Source: Streptomyces phaeofaciens (GTDB taxonomy: Bacteria; Actinomycetota; Actinomycetes; Streptomycetales; Streptomycetaceae). From it: a stretch of 64,000 bases of DNA. Under the pieces are notes generated by a model. The model made no database searches and was not told where the DNA came from. It was given only the letters and a program-made list of their open reading frames with translations. Below, in pieces: positions 16,533 to 25,025 of the stretch. A program made the translations under genes and the position numbers. The stretch covers positions 62,001-126,000 of the forward strand of contig NZ_BMSA01000016.1 of NCBI RefSeq assembly GCF_014648915.1. The letters run 5' to 3'. Each line of letters opens with the position of its first letter. Position 1 is the stretch's first letter.

Positions 16533-18716
16533 TCACCACGTCCCCGGGGTGAGGACGTGGTCTTCTCCGGCGACGAGGTCGAGCGGCTGTGCGCCGCCGG
16601 GGGAAGTCCACAGTTCGATGCGGTGGGTGCGGTGCGGCTTCAGGACGGCCCGTACGCCGTCGGGCCCCCAGGCGAGGTCCAGCTCGGCGCCGAACCGGGT
16701 GCGTACGCCCCGCAGTTCGCCGGCCGGGAGCGTGGTCACGGGCGCGGGAAGCAGGACCAGCCGGTCGGGGGTCGAGTGGACGAGCGTCTCGATGAGCACG
16801 GCGGGCAGGGTGTGGGCGGCGTCGGCGTTGTAGACGTCACGGTGGGGGTAGTGGGCGCTCATCAGGGAGGCGTGGAAGAAGTCGCCGTCCAGGACGGCGG
16901 CGAGGGCGCGGGCGACCCGGTGGCCGTCGCGCAGCCGGGCCGCGATCAGGGCGTGGTGGAGGTGGCCGTGCGCGGAGTCGTTCTCGGCGCCGCGCAGTTC
17001 CAGGGCGCGGTGGGCGGCGGCCGCGAGGCGCGGGGTGTCGTAGGGGGTGATCTCGTCCAGCGGCCAGACGCCGTGGAGATGGCTGAGGTGGCGGTGGTCG
17101 TAGGTGTCGTCGAGGCCGGGGCGGGCCCATTCGGCGAGGGCGCCGTCGGCGTTGACCCGGTGGGAGGGGAGGCGGTCGGCGAGGGCGCGCCAGCGGTCGG
17201 CGTCCGGGCCCGGGTGGTAGTCGGCGGCCGTGCGCAGGGCGTGCCGGGCGGCGGAGAGGTCCATGGCCGCGTCCAGAACGCCCCAGCCGGCGTTCGCGGG
17301 CCGGTTCTCGGGCGAGTAGGAGGGGACGACGACGAGGTGGCCGTCGGCGTCGGTGCGGGTGAGGAAGTCCTCGTAGAAGCGGGCGACCTCGGCGAGCGCG
17401 GCGGCGGTGCGCGGATCGCGCGCGCCACGGGCCTCGTCGTGGTCGACGAGGGGCTTGAGCAGCCAGTCGGCCCCGGCGGTCCACAGGTGCAGCGGGTACT
17501 CACGGCTGAAGTGGTACGACAGCCCGGACTCGCCGTCGGTGTGCGCGGGGGCGACCGCGCCCCGGGCGCCGAAGACCGCGCGGGCGTTCTCCCGCCAGTC
17601 GTCCAGCTGGCGGTGGATCAGGGAGGCGAGGGCGGCGGTGACTTCGGGGAGGGCGGCGGCCGTGGCGGACGCGGTCTGGAGATTGAGGTTCGCGTCGTTG
17701 GTGAACGCCCCGGACCAGGCGGTGTCCCAGTCGCCGGTCCACAGGCCGGTCAGCCGCGGCGGATTGAGGCCGGCACTGGAGAGCAGGTGGTAGCGGCCGG
17801 CGGCGAAGAGACGCTCCAGGAGGGCCGGGCTCTGTGCGCGTTTCAGCAGCTCGGAGCCGGGGAGGGCACGTTCGGCCGGGTCGGCGCGGAGGTCGAGGGT
17901 GACGCGGTCGTAGGCGGTGCGGTGGAGGGCCAGATGGCGGTCGAGGAGGGCGGTGTAGGAGTGCGGCAGGGCGGTGAGGGCGCGCTGCTGCGCGGTGACG
18001 TCCAGGTCGCCGGTGTGCCGGCGTACGCGGGTGAGGAGCAGCACCGACGTCGCGCCGGTGATCCGCACGCCGGGCAGGGCGAGGGCGGCGCTGCCCCCGG
18101 TGACCACGACGAGGGTGACGCCCGTGTACGCGCGGTCGCTCCCGGGGTAGCGGGCGCGCAGGGTGAGCAGGGCGCCGTCCGGGGTGAGGACCGCGCCGTG
18201 GCCGACGGCGAGGTCGGCGGGGGCGCCCGGAAGCCGGTGGTCCAGGGAGATGTCCAGGTCGGGTCCGGTGACCTGCTGGACGATCACGTCGTCGGCGCGG
18301 GAGACGAAGACCCGGCTGGTCCGGTCGCCGCCGGCGGCGGTGGTCTCGCCGGTGGCGAAGTCGACGGAGCGGCGGTAGGGGCCCGGCTCGGCCGGGGGTG
18401 TGCCGCGCAGCCGTACCTGGAAGGCGGGGTGGAAGGGCTGGACCCACTGGAGGGGGCGGTGGTCGGTGAAGTGCTCGGCGGCGTGCAGGTCGCCGCCGAG
18501 CAACCGGTCCTGGAGGGCGGGGAGTTCGGCGGCCAGCTCGGGCGGGCGGGCGTGTTCGCCGCCGTTGGGGCGGACCAGGGTGTGATGGGTGACGATCACA
18601 CGGTCGTCGTTCGGATCGCCGAACACGAGGGCGCCGTGGTGGCCGTTGCCGCTGAGGAAGGCGTCCTCCCAGCGGGCGGCGGGGTGGGGTTCCCAGGTCC
18701 CGTGGACGAGGTTCAT
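16533..18716 (-). CDS. GH95 alpha-L-fucosidase / alpha-L-galactosidase type enzyme, cytoplasmic
   Basis: The protein (727 aa) has no signal peptide. The N-terminus WEDAFLSGNGHHGALVFGD corresponds to the W-eA-P-GNGr-GamvfG start of GH95. The (alpha/alpha)6 barrel shows GLWTGDWDTAWSGAF then TNDANLNLQ (339-347) with the paired catalytic Asn, PSYSPEN (465-471) with the conserved acid Glu, and HRHLSHLHGVWP. Family members remove alpha-1,2-linked L-fucose or L-galactose, the terminal sugars of fucosylated xyloglucan side chains. Its ATG overlaps the GH42 stop (ATGA). Which of the two sugars is cleaved cannot be read from sequence. Confidence 0.88.
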   Translation of the reverse strand: MNLVHGTWEPHPAARWEDAFLSGNGHHGALVFGDPNDDRVIVTHHTLVRPNGGEHARPPELAAELPALQDRLLGGDLHAAEHFTDHRPLQWVQPFHPAFQVRLRGTPPAEPGPYRRSVDFATGETTAAGGDRTSRVFVSRADDVIVQQVTGPDLDISLDHRLPGAPADLAVGHGAVLTPDGALLTLRARYPGSDRAYTGVTLVVVTGGSAALALPGVRITGATSVLLLTRVRRHTGDLDVTAQQRALTALPHSYTALLDRHLALHRTAYDRVTLDLRADPAERALPGSELLKRAQSPALLERLFAAGRYHLLSSAGLNPPRLTGLWTGDWDTAWSGAFTNDANLNLQTASATAAALPEVTAALASLIHRQLDDWRENARAVFGARGAVAPAHTDGESGLSYHFSREYPLHLWTAGADWLLKPLVDHDEARGARDPRTAAALAEVARFYEDFLTRTDADGHLVVVPSYSPENRPANAGWGVLDAAMDLSAARHALRTAADYHPGPDADRWRALADRLPSHRVNADGALAEWARPGLDDTYDHRHLSHLHGVWPLDEITPYDTPRLAAAAHRALELRGAENDSAHGHLHHALIAARLRDGHRVARALAAVLDGDFFHASLMSAHYPHRDVYNADAAHTLPAVLIETLVHSTPDRLVLLPAPVTTLPAGELRGVRTRFGAELDLAWGPDGVRAVLKPHRTHRIELWTSPGGAQPLDLVAGEDHVLTPGTW

Positions 18717-20680
18717 CCGCGCAGCACCACCACTGCGTAGCGGCCGAGGGTGACCCGGTCGGTGATCCGGTCACCGGTGAGCAGGTCGGTGTGGGTGCCC
18801 GGGACGGCGACGGTCACCGGTTCGCGCTCGTGGTTCAGCAGGAAGAGCAGGTCGCCGCGGCGTACCGCCTCGACCCGGTCGGGCAGGCCGTCCAGGACGG
18901 GCCGGGCACCCGCCTCGCCCGCGATCCGGGCCAGGAGGGCGCGCAGGGCGTCGGGCTCGGGGAGCGTCGAGAGGTACCAGGCGCGGTCGCGGTGCAGCAC
19001 GGCGGGCAGGCCGTCGAGTTCACCGCCCCGGTAGACGGTCTCCACCGCGTCCTCGTCGGCCTCCAGCTCCTCCGACCACAGGGTGCCGCGGAAGCCGTCG
19101 CAGTCGGCGCTCTCGCCCGTCTCCAGCGGCCACCACTCGTGCAGGACACGGATGCCGAACAGGTCGCGCAGCCGGGGGTCCATGCCGCCGGGGCGGATCC
19201 GGTCGTCCTCGTCGGCGACGCCGGTGAGGAAGCCGGTGACGAGGGTGCCGCCGGCGCGGACATGGGCGACGAGGTTGTCGATCGCCGCGTCCGTCATCGC
19301 GTACAGCTGGGGGACGACGACCAGCCGGTAGCCGCCGAGGTCGTGCTCGGGGTGGGCGAAGTCGGTGGTGAGGTGGGCCTCCCACAGGGCGCGGTGCCAG
19401 GCGTGCAGGACGGCCGCGTGGTCGACCCGCGCGGAGGGGCGGCCTTCCTGGGCGCCGGCCCACCAGGCGTGCCAGTCGTGCAGGATCGCGACGTCCGCCC
19501 GGATGCGGGTGTCCGTCACCGCGCCGGCGAGGGCCGCGAGGTCCGCGCCGATCCGCTTGACCTCCTGGAAGGAGCGGCCCCGCTCCCCCGCGTGGCCGAC
19601 CATGCCGGAGTGGAACTTCTCGGCTCCCTGACGGGACTGGCGCCACTGGAAGTAGCAGACGGCGTCGGCGCCGCGGGCCACGGCCTGGAGGGACCAGAGG
19701 CGGTTGAGGCCGCGCGGCTTGGGGTGGTTCACCCCGCGCCAGTTGACGGGTCCCGCGGCCTGCTCCATCAGCATCCAGGGGCCGCGGGCCTGCGAGCGGG
19801 TCAGGTCCTGGACGAGGGCGCCGTGCTGGGGGCCGAGGGGGTCGCGCGGGTCGGGGTAGAGGTCGACGGAGACGACGTCCTCCTCCTCGGCCCAGCGCCA
19901 GCCGTCCTGGCCGAAGAAGAGCGGCATGAAGTTGGTGGTGACCGGGATGTGCGGGGTGTGCCGGACGACGATGTCCCGCTCGGCGACGCAGCACTCCAGG
20001 AGCATGTCGGAGGTGAAGCGCCGGAAGTCCAGCACCTGGGTGGGGTTCTTCAGGTAGTGCGGGGTGCGCGGGGGCAGGATGCCGTCCCAGGTGTCGTAGC
20101 CCTGGCTCCAGAACGCCGTGCCCCAGGCGGTGTTGAGGGCGTCGAGGGTGCCGTACCTGGCGCGCAGCCAGCGGCGGAAGGCGGCGGCCGCCTCGTCGCC
20201 GTGGTCGGCCGTGCAGTACTCGTTGTTGATGTGCCACATGGTGAGCGCGGGGTGGCCGCCGTAGCGGGCGGCCAGGTCCTCGGTGATGGCGGCGGCGTGC
20301 CGGCGGTAGGTGGCGCTGGAGTGGGAGAAGTGCTGGCGCCCGCCCCACCACTCGGTGCGGCCGTCCTCGGTGCGCGGCAGGGTGTCCGGGTGGAGCCGGC
20401 CGAGCCACGGGGGCGGCGCGGAGGTGGGGGTGGCGAGGACGACACCGATGCCGCCCTCGTGCATCAGGTCCATCAGCCGGTCGAGCCAGCCGAACTCCCG
20501 GGCTCCCGGCTCGGGTTCGAGGCGGGACCAGGAGAAGACGCCGAGGGTGACGGAGTTGACGCCGGCGTCCCGCATCAGCCGGACGTCCTCGTGCCAGGTC
20601 TTCTCGGGCCACTGCTCGGGGTTGTAGTCGCCGCCGAAGAGGATGCGGCCGCGGGTGGCGTCACGCAGGCTCGGCCTCAC
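18713..20680 (-). CDS. GH42 beta-galactosidase, cytoplasmic
   Basis: The protein (655 aa) begins at the GTG at 20680, which overlaps the GH74 stop (GTGA). The opening ILFGGDYNPEQWPEKTW is typical of GH42. Catalytic residues are E154 in INNEYCT (acid/base) and E306 in WMLMEQAAGP (nucleophile). The middle trimerisation-like domain and C-terminal beta domain are present. It would release galactose from imported xyloglucan oligosaccharides. Most described xyloglucan loci use GH2 or GH35 for this step, so GH42 is a little unusual. An in-frame continuation beyond 20680, antisense in character and running over GH74 and the permeases, is not a fusion. Confidence 0.93.
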   Translation of the reverse strand: MRPSLRDATRGRILFGGDYNPEQWPEKTWHEDVRLMRDAGVNSVTLGVFSWSRLEPEPGAREFGWLDRLMDLMHEGGIGVVLATPTSAPPPWLGRLHPDTLPRTEDGRTEWWGGRQHFSHSSATYRRHAAAITEDLAARYGGHPALTMWHINNEYCTADHGDEAAAAFRRWLRARYGTLDALNTAWGTAFWSQGYDTWDGILPPRTPHYLKNPTQVLDFRRFTSDMLLECCVAERDIVVRHTPHIPVTTNFMPLFFGQDGWRWAEEEDVVSVDLYPDPRDPLGPQHGALVQDLTRSQARGPWMLMEQAAGPVNWRGVNHPKPRGLNRLWSLQAVARGADAVCYFQWRQSRQGAEKFHSGMVGHAGERGRSFQEVKRIGADLAALAGAVTDTRIRADVAILHDWHAWWAGAQEGRPSARVDHAAVLHAWHRALWEAHLTTDFAHPEHDLGGYRLVVVPQLYAMTDAAIDNLVAHVRAGGTLVTGFLTGVADEDDRIRPGGMDPRLRDLFGIRVLHEWWPLETGESADCDGFRGTLWSEELEADEDAVETVYRGGELDGLPAVLHRDRAWYLSTLPEPDALRALLARIAGEAGARPVLDGLPDRVEAVRRGDLLFLLNHEREPVTVAVPGTHTDLLTGDRITDRVTLGRYAVVVLRG

Positions 20681-22860
20681 ACCGGCTCCCCGTACTGGAT
20701 GCCGCGTCCGTTGGTGGCGAGGTAGACGCGGCCGTACACGCGCGGGTCGCCCACGACGACCTCGCCGGTCCAGCCCCACTGGTGGGCGTCGTCGTTGATC
20801 CGCACCCAGGTCTTCGCGCCGTCGTCGGAGCGGTGGACGGCGGTGACGGCCTCGGTCGAGCCGACCTGGTAGATCGCCGGGTAGTCGGCGCCCGGGGCCG
20901 CCTTGCCGAAGCCGAGGGTGTAGGAGGACCGGCAGCTGTCGACCTTGGTGAAGCTCGCGCCGCCGTCGATGGACCGGTAGAGCCCGTTCCACTTGGCGGA
21001 GAGCCACAGGTCGCCGGACCGGCCCGGGGCCGCGACCAGCTTGAACTGGCTGTCCCCGGCCGGCAGCCCGGTCGCACGCACCGTGAAGGAGCGGCCGCTG
21101 TCCGTGCTGGCCAGTACATGTCCCGTATCGGTGTCGTACGCGTAGAACAGCGTCGGGTCGGCCGGGTCGGCGACCGGCGTGGCGCCCTTCGGGAAGGAGG
21201 GGATCTCGGTCCAGGTGCGGCCGTCGTCCGCCGAGCGGTGGGCCGGGTACCGGGTGCCGTCCCAGTGCACGAAGGACCACAGCAGCACACCGCCGTCGGC
21301 GTTGGCGGCGATCGGCCCCGGCGCGTCCTTGGCGAGGGCGGGCTGGGTCTCGAAGGGCGTCCAGGTCACGCCGCCGTCGTGGGAGCGGGCGCCGTTGCCG
21401 TGGTCGCCCCATCCCGCCCGCACGACGTACGACGGTCTGGCGGCGGCCTGCGCGAGTCCCGTCGCCGACCCGGTCACGGGGTTCGTGGCCATACCGCGCG
21501 ACGGGGACGCGGTCAGCCGCTCGTGGTACATCACCCCGATGTCCCGCGAGCCGCTCAGCAGGTGTGCCCTGCCGGCCGGGGGTGACACCAGCTGGACCAC
21601 CGACGCCTCCTCCAGGCCGCGGGTCCGCGGGGCCCAGTGCGTCAGGTCTCGGGTGCCGTAGAGGGTGGCGCCGGTGCCGTAGACGACGTGCCGGGAGTCG
21701 TACGGGTCGACGGCCACCGCCTGGATCCACCAGCCGAACTTCGGCCGGTCCTCGCCCCACGAGAGGAAGGGGGTCTCGGAGACGTCGAACACGGCGGTGT
21801 CCTTGAGGGACGTCCAGGTACGGCCGCCGTCGGTCGTGCGGTACAGGGTGTCGACGGCCGCCCAGCGGTTGTTGGTGGAGACGACGAGGGTGCCGGGGCG
21901 GCGGGCGTCCACGGCGACGCCCCCGTAGCCGAAGGTGTCGCCGGCGCCGGGCCGGACCGGGGTCACCTCGGTCCATCCGCCGCTCACCGTGGCCAGTTTG
22001 TGCACGCTGCCGTCGGACTGGCCGTTCGGGCCGGGCGCGTCGGCGTACGTCACGTACAGCTCGCGGGTGTGGCGGTCGTGGGCGGCGCGGATCGGGACCT
22101 TGGCGGAGGTGCCGGCGGGCCGGCCGGGCACGGCTTCCCAGGCCGTGCCGTCGGCGGTGCGGTAGAGGTTCGGGGTGGTGCCGTCCGAGTCGCCCCAGCC
22201 GGCGTAGACGGTACGGCCGGCCGCGACGAGCAGGGTGACGCCCTGGCCGGTGGCGCTCGGCGTGGCCGGGAAGGCGGTCGCGCGGGCCCAGGTGGCGCCC
22301 CGGTCGGTGGACTTGAGCAGTCCGTCGTGCCGGGTGCCCAGCCACAGCGTGTCGCTGTCCCGGGGGTCCACGAGCAGCCGCTCCCCCGCGCCCCGGCCGT
22401 CCTCGTTGGCGCCGAGCTTCACCGTGAGGTCGGTGCGGGTCCAGGTGGCGCCGCGGTCCTCGGAGCGCAGGACGGCGCCGTTGCCGGCCCAGGACTGGGC
22501 GTAGGTGCCGAGGGCGAGGTAGAGGCGGTCCGGATGAGTCGGGTCGACGGCGAGCGCCTCCACGCCGAGGAGGTTCCAGTCGTCCCAGCCGAGGTGGTCG
22601 GTGAGCGGGGTCCAGCGGGCGGATCGGTCGTCCCAGCGGTAGGCGCCGCCGATGTCCGTGCGGGCGTAGGCGAGGCCGCGGACGGCGGGGTGGAAGAGGA
22701 CGCCGGTGACGAAGCCGGTGCCGCCGATCACGGCGTTGCGCCAGCGGTAGGCGGGGGCGGCGTTCCCGGCGGCGTGGGCGGGGGCCCGGACCGCCGGGAG
22801 CGTGGTGAGCGCGGCGGCGGCCGCGGCGCCGGCGAGGACGGTGCGGCGGGTCACGTGCAT
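20677..22860 (-). CDS. Secreted GH74 endo-xyloglucanase (Tat signal)
   Basis: The preprotein (727 aa) starts MHVTRRTVLAGAAAAAAL, a twin-arginine signal, cleaved near APAHA. The ATG at 22860 has GAGGTG upstream. The mature part is the double seven-bladed propeller of GH74: the first catalytic Asp is D69 in ARTDIGGAYRW and the second is probably D440 in SGSRDIGVMYHE, with repeated Asp-box-like units such as TTDGGRTWTSL and SEDRGATW. GH74 enzymes cut xyloglucan backbones and act on little else, so this gene most strongly fixes the substrate of the locus. No carbohydrate-binding module is attached. It follows the permease genes after a 168-base gap and leads the GH42, GH95 and GH12 genes. Confidence 0.92.
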   Translation of the reverse strand: MHVTRRTVLAGAAAAAALTTLPAVRAPAHAAGNAAPAYRWRNAVIGGTGFVTGVLFHPAVRGLAYARTDIGGAYRWDDRSARWTPLTDHLGWDDWNLLGVEALAVDPTHPDRLYLALGTYAQSWAGNGAVLRSEDRGATWTRTDLTVKLGANEDGRGAGERLLVDPRDSDTLWLGTRHDGLLKSTDRGATWARATAFPATPSATGQGVTLLVAAGRTVYAGWGDSDGTTPNLYRTADGTAWEAVPGRPAGTSAKVPIRAAHDRHTRELYVTYADAPGPNGQSDGSVHKLATVSGGWTEVTPVRPGAGDTFGYGGVAVDARRPGTLVVSTNNRWAAVDTLYRTTDGGRTWTSLKDTAVFDVSETPFLSWGEDRPKFGWWIQAVAVDPYDSRHVVYGTGATLYGTRDLTHWAPRTRGLEEASVVQLVSPPAGRAHLLSGSRDIGVMYHERLTASPSRGMATNPVTGSATGLAQAAARPSYVVRAGWGDHGNGARSHDGGVTWTPFETQPALAKDAPGPIAANADGGVLLWSFVHWDGTRYPAHRSADDGRTWTEIPSFPKGATPVADPADPTLFYAYDTDTGHVLASTDSGRSFTVRATGLPAGDSQFKLVAAPGRSGDLWLSAKWNGLYRSIDGGASFTKVDSCRSSYTLGFGKAAPGADYPAIYQVGSTEAVTAVHRSDDGAKTWVRINDDAHQWGWTGEVVVGDPRVYGRVYLATNGRGIQYGEPV

Positions 22861-22978
22861 GGGGGCACCTCGGGAGGGTCGAGTGGTGGACGTGGGTTGC
22901 TGTGGGGAGGGTGGGTTCACTCGCCCGCGTCGACGGGGTACCGCGGTTCCCGATACGGCGGGCGTGACCGCACCCACC

Positions 22979-23021
22979 CAGGGGCGCGGGGAACTGCGCG
23001 ATCAGCCCCACGCACCCGCAC
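22979..23021. repeat. Streptomyces dispersed intergenic repeat (second type)
   Basis: The block reading CAGGGGCGCGGGGAACTGCG followed by CGATCAGCCCCACGCACCCG resembles, from memory, an element seen many times between Streptomyces genes. It sits between the second permease and GH74 in an otherwise plain 168-base gap. It may partially terminate transcription between transporter and hydrolase genes. Confidence 0.5.
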
Positions 23022-23028
23022 CCGGGAC

Positions 23029-23952
23029 TCAGCCCTTCACGGCCCCCGTGAGCATCCCCTTCTTGAAGTGCTTCTGGACGAACGGCGAGAGCACGGCCAC
23101 CGGCAGCAGCGCCATCACCATGACCGCCATCTGCACGGCCAGCCCCGACAGTTCGCCCGTCTTGATGGCCTGGCCGAGCCCGACCGGGGCCTCCTGCTTC
23201 TGGACCAGCTGGATCATGACGTTCTGGAGCGGCATCATGTCCTGGTCGTTGAGGTACAGCGAGGCGTTGAACCAGGCGCTCCAGTACCCGACGGCGTAGA
23301 ACAGCGTGATGACGGCGAGCACCGCGCGGGACAGCGGCATCACGATCTGCCAGAGGATCCGGAGGTCCCCCGCCCCGTCGATCCGCGCGCTGTCGGTCAG
23401 CTCCTGCGAGATCCCCATGAAGAAGCCCCGCAGCACCAGGATGTTGAAGACGCTCACCGCGCTCGGCAGGATCAGCGCGAGATAGCTGTCCATGAGGCCG
23501 AGGGACTGCACCAGCAGGTACGTCGGGATCAGGCCCGCGCTGAAGAACATCGTCGCCAGCAGGATCATCAGCAGCCAGCGGTGGCCGAGCGACCCCGTGC
23601 GGGAGAGGCCGTAGGCGCAGAGCACCGACACGGCCATCGAGAACACCGTGCCGACCAGCGTGATCAGGATGCTGATCACCGCCGCCCTGGTCACCTGCCC
23701 GCCGCTCAGCAGCTCCCGGTAGGCGACGAAGGTGATGCCTTGGGGGATCATCACCAGCCCGCCCGCCTCGTCGATGGTCCTGCGGGAGGACAGGCTGGTG
23801 ACGACCACGATCCACAGGGGGAAGAGGATCCCCAGGCAGGCCAGTCCGAGGACGAGCCCCTTGCCAGCCAGGCCGGCCCTGCTGGGCTCCTCCTCCCAGG
23901 CGGGCCTGGGCGGAGCGCTCCACGGGCGGGACTTCTCGATCACGGCGCTCAC
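23029..23952 (-). CDS. ABC sugar permease (CUT1, LplC/YtcP-like)
   Basis: This inner-membrane permease (307 aa) has about six transmembrane segments (for example LVLGLACLGILFPLWIVVV and LMILLATMFFSAGLIPTYLL). The EAA-type loop that contacts the ATPase is DSARIDGAGDLRILWQIVMPLSRAVL at about 200-225. The GTG at 23952 overlaps the stop of the first permease (GTGA). It forms the channel with its neighbour for oligosaccharides delivered by the lipoprotein encoded upstream. No ATPase gene is nearby, so a shared ATPase of the MsiK kind is expected. Confidence 0.9.
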   Translation of the reverse strand: MSAVIEKSRPWSAPPRPAWEEEPSRAGLAGKGLVLGLACLGILFPLWIVVVTSLSSRRTIDEAGGLVMIPQGITFVAYRELLSGGQVTRAAVISILITLVGTVFSMAVSVLCAYGLSRTGSLGHRWLLMILLATMFFSAGLIPTYLLVQSLGLMDSYLALILPSAVSVFNILVLRGFFMGISQELTDSARIDGAGDLRILWQIVMPLSRAVLAVITLFYAVGYWSAWFNASLYLNDQDMMPLQNVMIQLVQKQEAPVGLGQAIKTGELSGLAVQMAVMVMALLPVAVLSPFVQKHFKKGMLTGAVKG

Positions 23953-24998
23953 TTCTTGTACACCCCCTGCTCGCCCATGAGATGGGCCACCTTGTTCGCG
24001 GCGAGGACCAGCCCGAGGCTGACCACGCCCTTGACCAGACCGGCGGCGGCCGCGTAGCCGAAGTCCTGGTTGCGGACGCCGTTCCACCAGACGAAGGTGT
24101 CCAGGACCTCCGCCGCGCCCGGCCCCACGGAGTCGCGTTGCAGCAGGATCTGTTCGAAGCCGACCGTCAGCGCGTCACCGACCCGCAGCACCAGCAGCAG
24201 CGCGATCACCGGCCGCAGCGCGGGAAGCGTCACGTGCCACATACGGCGCCAGCGTCCGGCCCCGTCCATCGCGGCGGCCTCGTACAGGTCCGTGGGGACG
24301 GAGGACAGGGCGGCGAGGAAGATGATGATCCCCCAGCCCGCGTCCTTCCACACGCTCTGCGCGGTGATCAGGTACTTGAAGGTCTCGGGGTCGGTCATGA
24401 TGTCGAGACCGTCGTAGCCGTGCTGCCGCAGCAGCTGGGAGAGCAGGCCCGCGCCGCCGAACAGCTGCTGGAAGACCGCGATGACCAGCACCCACGAGAA
24501 GAAGTGCGGCAGGTACAGGATCGCCTGCGAGATCGCCCGCACCCGTGGCCTGACCACACTGTTGATGAGCAGGGCCAGCAGGATGGGGACCGGGAAGTAC
24601 AGCACCAGCTGGAGGAAGAACAGCACCAGCGTGTTCGTGACGGCTTCCCAGAACGCCGAGTCCTCGAAGATGCGCCGGAAGTTCTCCAGGCCCACCCAGG
24701 GGCTGTGCAGCATGGAGACGATGCCGTTGTCGCTGATGTACGGGTCGTACTCCTGGAACGCGACGATGTTGCCGAGGATCGGTATGTAGTTGAAGAGCAG
24801 GACCAGCGCGACGGCCGGCAGGGTCATCAGCAGCAGGACGCGGTCGCGTCGCAGCCGCAGGCGCAGGCTCAGCTTCCCGGAGGGTCGTTTCTCCCGGGCG
24901 CCGGTGGTGCCGGGGGGACCGGCGGCGCCGGGCGGCGCCGGGGACTTCCCCGGCTCGTCTGCCTCGGTCCCGCTCCGAGGCACCGTGCTGTGGGACAC
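23949..24998 (-). CDS. ABC sugar permease (CUT1, LplB-like)
   Basis: The protein has 349 aa. A Pro/Gly-rich cytoplasmic N-terminus of about 50 residues precedes six predicted transmembrane segments. The start of the membrane part, VLLLMTLPAVALVLLFNYIPILGNIVAFQEYDP, is typical of the LplB/YtcP branch. The EAA loop is EAAAMDGAGRWRRMWHVTLPALRPVI. It lies 27 bases after the substrate-binding lipoprotein gene and overlaps the second permease. The LplB/LplC/LplA branch often handles plant-derived oligosaccharides, consistent with xyloglucan fragments. Confidence 0.9.
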   Translation of the reverse strand: MSHSTVPRSGTEADEPGKSPAPPGAAGPPGTTGAREKRPSGKLSLRLRLRRDRVLLLMTLPAVALVLLFNYIPILGNIVAFQEYDPYISDNGIVSMLHSPWVGLENFRRIFEDSAFWEAVTNTLVLFFLQLVLYFPVPILLALLINSVVRPRVRAISQAILYLPHFFSWVLVIAVFQQLFGGAGLLSQLLRQHGYDGLDIMTDPETFKYLITAQSVWKDAGWGIIIFLAALSSVPTDLYEAAAMDGAGRWRRMWHVTLPALRPVIALLLVLRVGDALTVGFEQILLQRDSVGPGAAEVLDTFVWWNGVRNQDFGYAAAAGLVKGVVSLGLVLAANKVAHLMGEQGVYKK

Positions 24999-25025
24999 GG
25001 CCGTTCTCCTTGCCTCGGTGCCGGA

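Noticed and set aside
16491..18740. A 749-codon plus-strand frame
   Set aside because: It is antisense to GH95 and the GH12 start, is Val/Gly/Gly-rich and has no recognisable family.
18713..23923. One continuous minus-strand frame joining GH42 to about 1080 upstream codons
   Set aside because: The upstream part is out of frame with GH74 and the permease, is Arg/Gly/Pro-rich, and lacks motifs. GH42 starts at the GTG at 20680 overlapping the GH74 stop, so there is no giant fusion.
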